From NCBI RefSeq assembly GCF_031180965.1, contig NZ_JAPSLH010000007.1, positions 121,826 through 185,825 of the forward strand: 64,000 nucleotides of DNA. The letters run 5' to 3'. Positions 30,970 to 41,194 of the stretch are shown one piece after another. This DNA is from Chelativorans sp. Lineage in GTDB: Bacteria > Pseudomonadota > Alphaproteobacteria > Rhizobiales > Rhizobiaceae. The notes beneath the pieces are model-generated. The model made no database searches, was not told the origin of the DNA, and saw only the letters and a list, made by a program, of their open reading frames with translations. The translations under genes were made by a program, and so were the position numbers. The number at the start of each line of letters is the position of its first letter. The stretch's first letter is position 1.

Positions 30970-33312
30970 TCAGTCCCTCCCCGCCGGCTTGGCCGCGGGC
31001 TTGCCCGCCTGGATGCGCACCAGCGCCAGGATGGCGAGCCCGGCGATCATCACCACCGCGATCTCGCCGAGCGTGTCGAGGCCACGGAAATCGACGATGA
31101 TGACGTTCACGATGTTTCGCCCATGGGCGATCACGCGAGCGTTTTCCGCGAAGAAGTCGCTGAGCGCGAGATCGAAGGGCAGCTGGCTCACGCGAAGGAG
31201 CAGCAGCCCCAGCGCCGTGCCGCACAGCGCCGCGACAGAAACGTCTAGGGTCCTTTGCCCGAGCGGGCGGTGGTCCGCCGGCGAAAGCCTCAGCCGGGTC
31301 ATCACCAGCGCGAGGATGACAACGGAAAGCGTCTCCACCATGAACTGGGTGAAGGACAGATCCGGCGCGCCCAGCAGCATGAAAAGCAGGGCAACGGCAA
31401 AGCCCTGGATGCCCAATGAGACGATCGCCGTCAGCCGATCGCGCGCATAGACCACGGCGGCAAGGCCGATCAGGGCAATGACGAGAACCGTCCACTCGTA
31501 AAAGCGCAGGGGGACAAAGACCGGCCAGGACGGCAGTTCGCCAAACCTGATCATCGGCACCAGCAGGGACAGCGCAAGCGCGATGAAGGTCGCGGTCATA
31601 TAGATGTCCAGACGACCGTTCTGCACGATGCGCGTGACGAAGACGGACAGGCGGATGGTGCCGCGCACGAACTGGTCGAAGCCTCTGTCCGGCCCCCATC
31701 CGATGGCGGCGAGCAGCCGCGCCATCGCATGGCGCGCCGGATCGAGCGTCAGATAGGCGCCGATGCCGAGGACGATGGTCACGGCGGAAAGGAGAAGCGG
31801 CAGGCCGATATGGGGGACAACCGAAATGGCGATCTCCACCGGCCTGCCGGTCACCGCGCTCGCCATCGGGCTCGACAGGAAATAGTGGCTGAAGCCGGAA
31901 AACAGCGCCGCAAGCAGCCCCGCCGCCGCAAGCACCACCGGCCCCAGCCAGAGGAGGACCGGCCCCTCATGGGCGTGTCTCGGCGTCTCCACCGTCTCGC
32001 CGGTGAAAGGTCTCAGGCCGACCGCAAAGCCGATGGCGAACATCAGCGCGTTGCCGATCAGCGAGACGGCGGTGAAAAAGAGGCTCCAGCTGCCGCCGGT
32101 GCCGATACCCGCATAGATCTCCTCCTTGGCCAGGAAACCGAAGAAGGGCGGCAGCCCGCCCATGGACATGGCGGCGAGGAGGGCGGCGGCAAAGGTGATC
32201 GGCATCGCACGCCGCAGGCCGCCGAGCTTCGTCAGATCGCGTGTGCCCGTCTCGTGGTCGACGGCGCCGGCGACCATGAAGAGCGCGCCCTTGAACATGG
32301 AATGGGCAATGAGGTAGAGCACCGCCGCTTCGACCGCGACCTCCGATCCGAAGCCGGTCAGCATGACGAGCAGCCCGAGCGAGGCGACGGTCGTATAGGC
32401 GAGCATCAGCTTCAAGTCCGTCTGGCGCACCGCCAGAAGCGTGCCGACGATCAGCGTCGTCCCCCCGAAGACCGGCAGGACCGTTTCCCAGAGCGCCGTC
32501 TCCCCCATCACCGGGTTGAGCCGCATGAGGAGATAGACGCCCGCCTTCACCATGGTCGCCGAATGCAGATAGGCGGAGACCGGCGTCGGCGCCTCCATCG
32601 CGTTGGGCAGCCAGAAGTGGAACGGGAACTGCGCCGACTTCGTGAAAGCGCCCCCGAGCACCAGGAGAAGAGCCGCAAGATAGAGCGGCGCCTCGCGCAG
32701 CCCGTCGCCCACCTGAAGCAGCGCCGACAGGGAGTTGGCCCCGGTGGCGTTCCGGATTACCAGCAGCCCTGCCAATAAGGACAGCCCGCCGGCGCCAGTA
32801 ACGATCAGCGCCTGGAGCGCGGCGCGCCGCGCCGCCTCGCGCCCATGATCGAAGCCGATCAGCAGGAACGAGGCGATCGAGGTCAGCTCCCAGAAGACGA
32901 AGAGCATCAGGAAGGAGTCGGCCACCACCAGCCCCTGCATCGCCCCCATGAACATCAGGATGAAGGAGAAGAAGCGGCCCTGCTGCCGGTGGCCTTTGAG
33001 ATAGCCGCCCGAATAGAGGACGATCAGCGTCCCGATGCCTGAAATCAGCAGCGCGAAAGTGAGGGAAAGCCCGTCCAGGTACCAGGAGAAGTCGACATCA
33101 AGGCTGTCGATCCAGGAATAACCCCCGCCCACCGCATCGCCAGCCGCAATCGCGCCGAGAAAGCCGGCGAAGTGGACGAACAGGAAGACTGGTACAAGGG
33201 CGAGCACCCAAGCTGCGTTATGGCCGAGAGCACGGGTGAGAAAGGGAGCGGCGGCGGCGCCGGCAAAGGGCAGGATCAGCGCAACAAAAGTCAGCCACTG
33301 CCCGTCCGCCAT
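30970..33312 (-). CDS. mnhA: Monovalent cation/H+ antiporter subunit A
   Basis: 780 aa, '[20 protein letters not shown]', '[38 protein letters not shown]'. Confidence 0.95.
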   Translation of the reverse strand: MADGQWLTFVALILPFAGAAAAPFLTRALGHNAAWVLALVPVFLFVHFAGFLGAIAAGDAVGGGYSWIDSLDVDFSWYLDGLSLTFALLISGIGTLIVLYSGGYLKGHRQQGRFFSFILMFMGAMQGLVVADSFLMLFVFWELTSIASFLLIGFDHGREAARRAALQALIVTGAGGLSLLAGLLVIRNATGANSLSALLQVGDGLREAPLYLAALLLVLGGAFTKSAQFPFHFWLPNAMEAPTPVSAYLHSATMVKAGVYLLMRLNPVMGETALWETVLPVFGGTTLIVGTLLAVRQTDLKLMLAYTTVASLGLLVMLTGFGSEVAVEAAVLYLIAHSMFKGALFMVAGAVDHETGTRDLTKLGGLRRAMPITFAAALLAAMSMGGLPPFFGFLAKEEIYAGIGTGGSWSLFFTAVSLIGNALMFAIGFAVGLRPFTGETVETPRHAHEGPVLLWLGPVVLAAAGLLAALFSGFSHYFLSSPMASAVTGRPVEIAISVVPHIGLPLLLSAVTIVLGIGAYLTLDPARHAMARLLAAIGWGPDRGFDQFVRGTIRLSVFVTRIVQNGRLDIYMTATFIALALSLLVPMIRFGELPSWPVFVPLRFYEWTVLVIALIGLAAVVYARDRLTAIVSLGIQGFAVALLFMLLGAPDLSFTQFMVETLSVVILALVMTRLRLSPADHRPLGQRTLDVSVAALCGTALGLLLLRVSQLPFDLALSDFFAENARVIAHGRNIVNVIIVDFRGLDTLGEIAVVMIAGLAILALVRIQAGKPAAKPAGRD

Positions 33313-33505
33313 AGGTTCCCCTTAGCCGTCATTGCGCCCCTTGAGCCAGGACACGCTTTGTATCCATCTGATCGAGGTCGTGACATAGACGTTCAAATCC
33401 CCTCGGGCAAGGCGAGTGCGTCAAGAGGCCATCTCCGCGTGCTGCGACAGTGCGGCGCCGGGGGCTGCAAACCGGACCGACAAGGCCTAAATAAGGGCAA
33501 TCGGA

Positions 33506-33925
33506 ATGGAGAAGATCATGGCTGGCGAGAGACGACTGAAAGTTCAGAAGTCCGATGATGAATGGCGCCGGGAGCTCACCCCCGAGCAGTACCACATCAC
33601 GCGCAAGCACGGCACGGAACGCGCATTCACCGGCCCCTACTGGGACAATAAGCAAAAGGGTCTTTATCGCTGCGTTGCCTGCGGAAGGCCGCTTTTCACG
33701 TCAGAGACCAAATATGATTCAGGCACAGGCTGGCCGAGCTTCTACGCGCCGGTTGAGGAGGATGCGGTGAGCCTGCACAAGGACCGGTCGTGGTTCGTGA
33801 CACGCACGGAGGTGCGCTGCGCCGACTGCGATTCCCATCTGGGCCACGTCTTCGAAGACGGCCCGGCCCCGACCGGCCTGCGCTACTGCATGAACGGCCA
33901 CGCCCTGAAATTCGACGAAGGCTGA
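33506..33925 (+). CDS. msrB: Peptide-methionine (R)-S-oxide reductase
   Basis: '[10 protein letters not shown]', '[35 protein letters not shown]', CXXC zinc motifs. Confidence 0.97.
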   Translation: MEKIMAGERRLKVQKSDDEWRRELTPEQYHITRKHGTERAFTGPYWDNKQKGLYRCVACGRPLFTSETKYDSGTGWPSFYAPVEEDAVSLHKDRSWFVTRTEVRCADCDSHLGHVFEDGPAPTGLRYCMNGHALKFDEG

Positions 33926-34008
33926 TCTGGCCTTCGCAATACCAAACCGCACAAGCCGATCTCTCAACACCGCCGGCTGCCGTCACCGGCGGCGAAGGAA
34001 ATGGTGCC

Positions 34009-36141
34009 ATGTTCCGGAAGTTCCAGGAGTACCCATCCATGCTTGCTAGGTTCGAGTTCCCGTCCATCCCCGCGCCGATCGCCGAGAAGCGCCCGCGCCA
34101 GGACACGCGCCACGGCATCACGCGGACCGACGAATATGGCTGGCTGCGGGCGGAAAACTGGCAGGAGGTGCTCAGGAACCCGGCGGCGCTCGCCGCCGAT
34201 ATCCGCGCCCATCTGGAGGCCGAGAACGCCTATCAGAAGGCAATGATGGCGGAAACGGAGGAGATCCAGAAGCTGCTCTTCGCCGAGATGAAAGGCCGCA
34301 TCAAGGAGGACGACAGCTCCGTGCCGATGAAGGACGGGCCCTTCGCCTATGGCAGCGCCTATCGGGAGGGCGGCGAACATCCGCGGTTCTTCCGCACGGC
34401 GCGCGAGGGCGGCGAGGAAGAAATCCTCCTGGACGGCGACGTGGAAGCGGAGGGGAAAAGCTATTTCAATATCGGCGGAATCAGCCACTCGCCCGACCAC
34501 CGCTACCTCCTCTGGAGCAGCGACGACAAGGGATCGGAATATTTCGCCCTGCGCATCCGCGATCTCGCGTCCCGGCGCGACCTTGAGGAGCGGATCGAAG
34601 GATCGAGCGGCTCCGGCACCTTCACGGCCGACTCGCGCGGGTTTTACTATGCGAGGATCGACGACAATCACCGGCCGTCGAAGATTTTCTTTCATGCGCT
34701 GGGTGCCGATCCCGCCGCGGACCGGCTCGTTTACGAGGAAACGGACCCGGGCTATTTCATGAGCGTGTTCGGCAGCCGCCTGGACGACTGGATATTCATC
34801 AGGATCCACGATCACGAGACCAGCGAATATCGCATCCTGCCGGCGAACCACCCCGAGGCCGCGCCCCGCATCGTCGCGCCGCGGCAGCCTGGCGTGCTCT
34901 ACGACATCGAGCCCGCGGGCGAGGAGTTCTTCATCCTGACCAATCGTGACGGCGCCAAGGATTTCAAGATCATGACCGCGCCGGCGGCCGATCCTTCGCC
35001 CGCCAACTGGCGCGAGCTCGTACCGCACGAGCCGGGGCGGCTGATCATGTCAATTCTCGCCTTCCGGGACTTCCTCGTCCGGCTCGAGCGCTGGGAGGGC
35101 CTGCCGCGCATCGTCGTGCGCGAGCGCGCCACGGGCGAGGAACACGTCATCGCCTTCCCGGAGGAGACCTATTCGCTCGGCCTTTACGGCTCCTACGAAT
35201 ATGACACGGACGTCTTCCGCTTCTCCTATTCCTCGATGACCACGCCGGCTCAGGAATTCGACTACAATATGCGCACGCGCGAGCGCGTGCTCCTGAAGAC
35301 GCAGGAAGTCCCCTCCGGCCACAACCCGGAAGACTATGTCACGCGCCGCCTGATGGCGCCGGCGCCCGACGGCGAACTCGTCCCCATCTCGCTCGTCCAT
35401 CGGCGCGGTCTGCCGCTCGACGGCTCGGCTCCCTGCCTGCTCTATGGCTACGGCGCGTATGGGGCAACGATCAGCGCCTCCTTCCGCACCAATTGCCTGT
35501 CCCTTGTCGACCGGGGCTTCGTCTATGCCATCGCCCACATCCGCGGCGGCAAGGACAAGGGTTTCTCCTGGTATGACGACGGCAAGCGGGAGAAGAAGCA
35601 GAACACCTTCACCGACTTCATTGCCTGCGGCCGGCACCTGGTCGAACTCGGCTATACCAGCCACGACAGGCTCATCGCCGAAGGGGGCTCGGCCGGTGGG
35701 ATGCTGATCGGCGCCGTCGCCAATATGGCGCCAAGGGATTTCTGCGCACTTGTGGCGGCGGTGCCTTTTGTCGACGTGCTCAACACAATGCTCGACGAGA
35801 CGCTGCCGCTCACGCCGCCCGAATGGCCGGAATGGGGCAACCCGATCGCCAGCAAGCGCGATTATGAGACAATCGCCGCCTATTCGCCCTACGACAATAT
35901 CCGCGACCAGGCCTATCCGGCGATCCTTGCGCTGGCGGGTCTCACCGACCCGCGCGTGACCTATTGGGAGCCGGCCAAATGGGTGGCGCGCCTGCGCGAC
36001 CACAATACCGGGCGCAATCCCATCCTCCTGCGCGTCAACCTGGAAGCCGGCCATGCCGGCGCCTCCGGCCGGTTCTCACGCCTGGAGGAAACGGCGCTCA
36101 GCTACGCCTTCATGCTGAAGGTGGTGGGGAAGATGCAGTAG
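34009..36141 (+). CDS. ptrB: S9 family (prolyl oligopeptidase/oligopeptidase B-type) peptidase
   Basis: 'RYGYGAYGATISASF'-type region, catalytic 'AEGGSAGGMLIGAVANMAP', C-terminal 'LEAGHAGASGRF'; start 34009 or 34039. Confidence 0.9.
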   Translation: MFRKFQEYPSMLARFEFPSIPAPIAEKRPRQDTRHGITRTDEYGWLRAENWQEVLRNPAALAADIRAHLEAENAYQKAMMAETEEIQKLLFAEMKGRIKEDDSSVPMKDGPFAYGSAYREGGEHPRFFRTAREGGEEEILLDGDVEAEGKSYFNIGGISHSPDHRYLLWSSDDKGSEYFALRIRDLASRRDLEERIEGSSGSGTFTADSRGFYYARIDDNHRPSKIFFHALGADPAADRLVYEETDPGYFMSVFGSRLDDWIFIRIHDHETSEYRILPANHPEAAPRIVAPRQPGVLYDIEPAGEEFFILTNRDGAKDFKIMTAPAADPSPANWRELVPHEPGRLIMSILAFRDFLVRLERWEGLPRIVVRERATGEEHVIAFPEETYSLGLYGSYEYDTDVFRFSYSSMTTPAQEFDYNMRTRERVLLKTQEVPSGHNPEDYVTRRLMAPAPDGELVPISLVHRRGLPLDGSAPCLLYGYGAYGATISASFRTNCLSLVDRGFVYAIAHIRGGKDKGFSWYDDGKREKKQNTFTDFIACGRHLVELGYTSHDRLIAEGGSAGGMLIGAVANMAPRDFCALVAAVPFVDVLNTMLDETLPLTPPEWPEWGNPIASKRDYETIAAYSPYDNIRDQAYPAILALAGLTDPRVTYWEPAKWVARLRDHNTGRNPILLRVNLEAGHAGASGRFSRLEETALSYAFMLKVVGKMQ

Positions 36142-36215
36142 GGCAGTAGGGCGAAACCACGAGACTTGCCGGTCGTCTAGACGATTAGACAATTCAGGCG
36201 GAGAACCGGAATTCC

Positions 36216-37136
36216 CTATTGCTCATTCCCTTGTTCCTCCACCGCAGGCACCGCCTTCAGATAGGCAGCGATGGCCTCCCGGTCCTCGGCCGGAAGACGG
36301 GCCATATTCTTCTGCACGGGGACCATCGAGCCGCCGACGGAATCGAAATCCGGCGTGAAGCCGCTTTCCAGATAGTAGGCAATGTCGCCTTCCGACCAGG
36401 AGCCGATGCCCCCGCCTGGCGTGATGTTGGGCACCCGGCCCTCCCCTTCGAAAGCGTCCCCGCCGGCAAGCCACTGATCGTATTTCAGGCCGCCGACGAA
36501 ATCGCGCGGCGTATGGCACTCGCCGCAATGGCCGGGCCCTTCGACCAGATAGCGGCCGCGCACCACTGATTCAGACGCGTTCGCGTCCAACGCGATGACC
36601 GGTTCCGGATGCATGTAGAGGCGCTTCCAAAGGCCGAGGCCACGCCGCAGCGTGAAGGGGAAGGAAAGAGTATGGTCGGGCGCGCGCTCGGCGACCGGCG
36701 GCAGCGTCTTTATGAAGGCGAAGAGATCGATGACGTCCTGCGGCTCCATGCGGGCGTAGGACGTATAGGGAAAGGCGGGATAGTAGTGCTCTCCGTCCGG
36801 CGAGACGCCGCGCAGCATGGCGTTGGCGAAATCCGCCTCGCTCCAGGCGCCGATCCCGTTCTCCGGGTCCGGCGAGATATTGGGGGCGATGAAGGTGCCG
36901 AACTCCGTCTCCAGCGCCCCGCCGCCGCCAAGTTGCAGCTCAGTCGCGCCTTCGCCGGGTGCTGTATGGCAGGAGGCGCAGCCGCCCGCGAAAAAGAAGC
37001 GTTCGCCGCGCGCGGGGTCGCCAGGCTGCAGGCCGGAAAGAGCCGACCCGTCGAGCAGTTCCGGCTCGGTCAAGAACCAGAACGCCGCGCCCGCCACGAT
37101 GATGGCGGCCGCCAGGATGAGCAGGACGCGGCGCAT
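36216..37136 (-). CDS. Diheme cytochrome c
   Basis: Signal anchor plus two heme motifs 'CASCH' and 'CGECH'. Confidence 0.9.
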   Translation of the reverse strand: MRRVLLILAAAIIVAGAAFWFLTEPELLDGSALSGLQPGDPARGERFFFAGGCASCHTAPGEGATELQLGGGGALETEFGTFIAPNISPDPENGIGAWSEADFANAMLRGVSPDGEHYYPAFPYTSYARMEPQDVIDLFAFIKTLPPVAERAPDHTLSFPFTLRRGLGLWKRLYMHPEPVIALDANASESVVRGRYLVEGPGHCGECHTPRDFVGGLKYDQWLAGGDAFEGEGRVPNITPGGGIGSWSEGDIAYYLESGFTPDFDSVGGSMVPVQKNMARLPAEDREAIAAYLKAVPAVEEQGNEQ

Positions 37137-37142
37137 CGTGCC

Positions 37143-37592
37143 TTAATTCTGGACGCGGAAGTCCTCGTGACAGGAGCTGCAGTTGGAGAGCACCGGCGTC
37201 ACCGCCGCCTGGAAAGCGGCAAGGTCTGCCGGGCCTTGGCGACCTGCGGCCTGCATGGCCGCGGCGGCGTCGGTCTGGAACTTGGCGACCGCCTGCTGGA
37301 ACGCTTCGGGATTCTCCCAGATCGCCGGCGCGGCGGTGGTGTTGCCGCCCGTCTGCGACCCCTCGGGGAAGAAATCGCCCAGTGCCATGGCGGAGGCGTT
37401 GAAATTCGCGATCGCCGCCCTGGCGACGGCGGGATTGTATTCGAGTTCGCCCTTCATCATGGCGCCGGAGACCGCCGCTGCGGCCGCATTGGCCTGCATC
37501 AGCGCCTTGCGCACTGAAATGGGATCATCGGCGGCGGTCACCGCCGCGGTGGACAGAAGGACGGCAGCGAAGGAAAGCACGACTTTCTTCAT
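37143..37592 (-). CDS. Cytochrome c'/c556-like protein
   Basis: Signal peptide and C-terminal heme motif 'CSSCHEDFR'. Confidence 0.88.
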   Translation of the reverse strand: MKKVVLSFAAVLLSTAAVTAADDPISVRKALMQANAAAAAVSGAMMKGELEYNPAVARAAIANFNASAMALGDFFPEGSQTGGNTTAAPAIWENPEAFQQAVAKFQTDAAAAMQAAGRQGPADLAAFQAAVTPVLSNCSSCHEDFRVQN

Positions 37593-37753
37593 GTGCGAAG
37601 CTCCAAGAATTCCCCTGCGCCACCATAGTCGCGATTTCGGCCGCGGCCATTGGGAATCTTGGCGTCCTTCGATCACGCTTTCGTGAGTAAGTCCTTCATT
37701 CGGTTGGAATGTTTCCGACCGGCGGGTGAGCGCGTCCACGCGCATCCATGAGA

Positions 37754-37777
37754 AAACCCGGCCTTCCGGCCGGGTTT
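37754..37777 (-). terminator. Intrinsic terminator downstream of sodB
   Basis: aaacccggcc-ttcc-ggccgggttt perfect 10-bp stem; T-run on minus strand. Confidence 0.8.
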
Positions 37778-37801
37778 CTTCAGGTCGTCTGGCCTACCGG
37801 G

Positions 37802-38404
37802 CTAGCCGCGTGCCTGCTCATACATTTCCAGGACATGGTCCCAGTTGATGAGGTTGTCGACGAAGGCTTCCAGATATTTCTGCCGCGCATTGCGGTAGTC
37901 GATATAGTAGGAATGTTCCCACACATCGACGCCGAGGATCGGCGTGCCGCCATGGACGAGCGGGTTCTCGCCATTCGGCGTCTTCATGATCTCGAGCTTG
38001 CCGTTCTTCACCGCCAGCCAGGCCCAGCCGGAGCCGAACTGCGTCATGCCGGCCTGCACGAAATCGGCGCGGAACTTGTCATAGCCGCCGAGATCGCTGT
38101 CAATGGCGGTCTGCAGCGCGCCGGGCAGGCTCTTGCCGCCGCCGCCCTTCTTCATCCATTTCCAGAAATGGATGTGGTTGTAGTGCTGGCCGGCATTGTT
38201 GAAGAGGGGCTGGTTCTTGCCATAGGACTGCTTGACGATCTCCTCCACCGAGAGATTGTCCATCCCGGCCTCGGCCGCCAGCTTGTTGCCGGTGTCCACA
38301 TAGGCCTTGTGGTGCTTGTCGTGATGGAATTCCAGCGTTTCCCGCGACATGTAAGGCTGCAGCGCCTCATAGTCATAGGGCAGGTCCGGCAGTTCAAAGG
38401 CCAT
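37802..38404 (-). CDS. sodB: Superoxide dismutase (Fe/Mn)
   Basis: 'FHHDKHHKAYVDTGN', 'FNNAGQHYNHIHFWKWM', 'DVWEHSYYIDYRNARQKYLEAF'. Confidence 0.97.
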   Translation of the reverse strand: MAFELPDLPYDYEALQPYMSRETLEFHHDKHHKAYVDTGNKLAAEAGMDNLSVEEIVKQSYGKNQPLFNNAGQHYNHIHFWKWMKKGGGGKSLPGALQTAIDSDLGGYDKFRADFVQAGMTQFGSGWAWLAVKNGKLEIMKTPNGENPLVHGGTPILGVDVWEHSYYIDYRNARQKYLEAFVDNLINWDHVLEMYEQARG

Positions 38405-38499
38405 GTTGGTCTCCCTCAAAAACAGTGGTTGGAATACACAATCCCAGATGGGGTGCGGGACCGGTTTTGGCAACAGCGCCGCGGCGCCCTCTTAGCAGG

Positions 38500-39378
38500 T
38501 CACCCTGCGCCGGTCGAATGGGCCCATTCCCAGTAGAGTTCGCGCGCCTTTCGGGCCACTGGGCCCGCTTGCAGTTCGCGGTCCTCGATCCGGATCACCG
38601 GGACGACCTTGGAATGGTTGCCGGTCGAGAAAATCTCGTCCGCCCCGAGGAAATCCTCGACGCTGAGACTCTTCTCGATTACCGGCATGCCCGCTTCGGC
38701 AAGAAGGCTCATCACGCGGGCGCGGGTGATGCCGGAAAGGAAAGTGCCGTTCGGCGCGGGCGTGAAGATCTGCCCGTCCCTGACCATGAAGATGTTGGAG
38801 GTGCCGGTCTCGGCGACATTGCCCAGCATGTCCAGCACGAGCGCATTGTCGAAGCCGCGCGCCTTGGCCTCCAGGATCGCTCTGCCATTGTTCGGATAGA
38901 GGCAGCCGGCCTTGGCGTTGGTGGGCATGGTCTCGTAGGTCGGGCGCCGGAAGCGAGAAACGCCAATGGAAAAGCCCGAGGACGGGATCATCGGCGCTTC
39001 GTAAAGGCAAAGGCAAAAGCGCGTGCTTTCGGGATCGGGCGGCACGCTCATATAGCCTCCCTGCTCGGCCCAATACATGGGGCGGATATAGACGGCGGTC
39101 CTGCCGTCGAATTTCTTCAGCCCCTCCCATGTAAGCGCCACCATGTCTTCGGCCGGCACCGTGGCTTTCAGTCCGAGCGCCCGGGCGGATGCGTTGACGC
39201 GCCGGCAATGGCGGTCGAGATCCGGCGCCACGCCCTCGAACCAGCGCGCGCCGTCGAACACGGAGGAGCCGAGCCAGATGGCATGGGTGCGCGGGCCGGC
39301 GATCGGCACATTGCCCTCATGCCAGTCGCCGTCGAGAAAGGTCCAGGTCACCGATTGCGCAGGCGGTACGGTCTTCAT
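38500..39378 (-). CDS. Branched-chain amino acid aminotransferase-like (class IV PLP enzyme)
   Basis: 'GSSVFDGARWFEGV', 'KAGCLYPNNGRAILEAKARGFDNALVLDMLGNVAETGTSNIFMV'. Confidence 0.9.
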   Translation of the reverse strand: MKTVPPAQSVTWTFLDGDWHEGNVPIAGPRTHAIWLGSSVFDGARWFEGVAPDLDRHCRRVNASARALGLKATVPAEDMVALTWEGLKKFDGRTAVYIRPMYWAEQGGYMSVPPDPESTRFCLCLYEAPMIPSSGFSIGVSRFRRPTYETMPTNAKAGCLYPNNGRAILEAKARGFDNALVLDMLGNVAETGTSNIFMVRDGQIFTPAPNGTFLSGITRARVMSLLAEAGMPVIEKSLSVEDFLGADEIFSTGNHSKVVPVIRIEDRELQAGPVARKARELYWEWAHSTGAG

Positions 39379-39513
39379 GGCTGCTCTCCTGAACATCAGG
39401 GATAGCGCCTGCGGGCGCCCCGTCAACCTTCAGGTCGCGCAAAGCGTCGGTCCAGGGTGCTTGACCGGCAATGGCCTATGCGGTCAAAGTGCCCCTTTCA
39501 GGACCCAGAGCGT

Positions 39514-40176
39514 ATGCGGTTTTCTGCTTTCGTTTTCGATGCTTACGGCACGCTCTTCGACGTGCATGCGGCAGTGCGCCGCCACGCGGAGGAGGCCGGC
39601 CCCGAGGGGCAACTCCTGTCGGAAATCTGGCGCGCCAAGCAGCTCGAATATTCATGGGTCGGAACCCTCATGGAGGACTATACCGACTTCTGGACCTTGA
39701 CCGAACGTGCGCTCGACTTCGCTTTCCGGAAGGTGCCTTCGGTCGATCCGGCGCTCAGGCAGAAGCTGCTCGATGCCTACTGGCGGCTCGACTGCTATCC
39801 CGAGGTACCATCCGTTCTCGCCGCGCTGAAGGCCGGCGGCGCGCGGCTCGCGATCCTTTCCAACGGCTCGGCAGCCATGCTCGAAGCAGCGGTGAAGTCG
39901 GCCGCCCTCGACACGCTCTTCGACGACATCTTTTCCGCCGACATGGTGAGCAGGTTCAAGACGCATCCGGCCGTCTACGAGCTGGTGACTACCGCGCTCC
40001 GCGTCTATCCCGATACGATCTCCTTCCAGTCGTCGAACCGGTGGGACGTGGCGGGCGCGACGAAGTTCGGCTTCCGCACGGTTTGGATCAACCGCAGCGG
40101 CCAACCGGACGAATACGTCCGGCACCAGCCGCAACTGGTCCTTCCCTCGCTCGAGGGCCTGCTCACGGCGCGCTGA
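39514..40176 (+). CDS. Haloacid dehalogenase type II (HAD superfamily)
   Basis: 'FVFDAYGTLFDVHAAV', 'LAILSNGSAAMLEAAV', 'SSNRWDVAGATKFGFRTVWINR'. Confidence 0.93.
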   Translation: MRFSAFVFDAYGTLFDVHAAVRRHAEEAGPEGQLLSEIWRAKQLEYSWVGTLMEDYTDFWTLTERALDFAFRKVPSVDPALRQKLLDAYWRLDCYPEVPSVLAALKAGGARLAILSNGSAAMLEAAVKSAALDTLFDDIFSADMVSRFKTHPAVYELVTTALRVYPDTISFQSSNRWDVAGATKFGFRTVWINRSGQPDEYVRHQPQLVLPSLEGLLTAR

Positions 40177-40370
40177 CGAAACCGTGACCTGAGAAGCGTT
40201 GCAGAATTGCAATAGCGGGCGAACAATATGGACTCGCGCCCGTTTCTCCACCTTGCGTCGAGCGCCACAAGGTTGGATTCACCATGACGAGTCTCCTCGG
40301 CAAAGAGTCTTTCGCGTTTCATCCGCGTCCGGCCTGCGACGGGGCCGCATCCCCTAAAGACCAAGAGAAC

Positions 40371-41117
40371 ATGTCCGAATCCGATCAACCCTCCACCCTA
40401 TCCCGCCGCGCATTCCTATCGGGCGCCCTCGCCGGCGTCGCGGTCTTGTCCGGCTGTGCGAATGTGCCGTCGGAGCCGCCGCCGATCGCCTATCGGCCGG
40501 CCCCACCGCCGCCGCCATTCGCCCCGCAGGCCGCATCCATGATGTACGGCGCGATTGTCGACAACGGCTTTGAAATCCCCGCCGTTCCGGTGGAGAAGAT
40601 CGATCCGCGCTATCTGCGCCAGGAGGTCCTTGACCCTACCGGGGAAGCGCCGGGCACCATCGTCGTCGATACCGCGCAGCACTTCCTCTATCTCGTCCGC
40701 GGCGGCGGCCGCGCCTTGCGTTACGGCGTCGGCCTTGGCCGCGAGGGCTTTGCCTGGGCCGGCCGCGCCCAGATCGAGCGCAAGACCATGTGGCCGAGAT
40801 GGCATCCGCCGGAGGAAATGATCCTGCGGCAGCCGGAGCTGGAGAGATACCGCACGACCTATGACAAGGCGACCGGCCGATGGCTGGGTGGCATGGATCC
40901 CGGGATCATGAACCCGCTCGGCGCTCGCGCCCTTTACCTCTACCAGGACGGCAAGGACACGCTCTACCGCATCCACGGCTCGCCGGAATGGTGGACCATC
41001 GGCAAGTCAGTGTCCTCGGGATGCGTGCGCATGATCAATCAGGACGTGATCGACCTTTTCGACCGGGTTCCCGAAGGGACGCCCGTGCTGGTCACCAGCG
41101 GGCTGCGGGCGGTGTAG
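40371..41117 (+). CDS. L,D-transpeptidase (YkuD domain), Tat-type lipoprotein signal
   Basis: 'SRRAFLSGALAGVAVLSGCAN', catalytic 'IHGSPEWWTIGKSVSSGCVRMINQDVIDL'. Confidence 0.92.
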   Translation: MSESDQPSTLSRRAFLSGALAGVAVLSGCANVPSEPPPIAYRPAPPPPPFAPQAASMMYGAIVDNGFEIPAVPVEKIDPRYLRQEVLDPTGEAPGTIVVDTAQHFLYLVRGGGRALRYGVGLGREGFAWAGRAQIERKTMWPRWHPPEEMILRQPELERYRTTYDKATGRWLGGMDPGIMNPLGARALYLYQDGKDTLYRIHGSPEWWTIGKSVSSGCVRMINQDVIDLFDRVPEGTPVLVTSGLRAV

Positions 41118-41162
41118 CGCGTCGGGCGCTTCGGCTCTCCTGAACGGCACGCTTTATCGATC

Positions 41163-41194
41163 GAGGGGGAGCTCCGTGCCTCCCCTCTTCTCTT
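41163..41194. terminator. Possible terminator between convergent genes
   Basis: gagggg...cccctc hairpin followed by a pyrimidine-rich run. Confidence 0.4.

Noticed and set aside
36173-36184. 12-bp palindrome tcgtctagacga in a convergent intergenic region
   Set aside because: A palindrome of this length is expected several times by chance in 64 kb and there is no supporting context.
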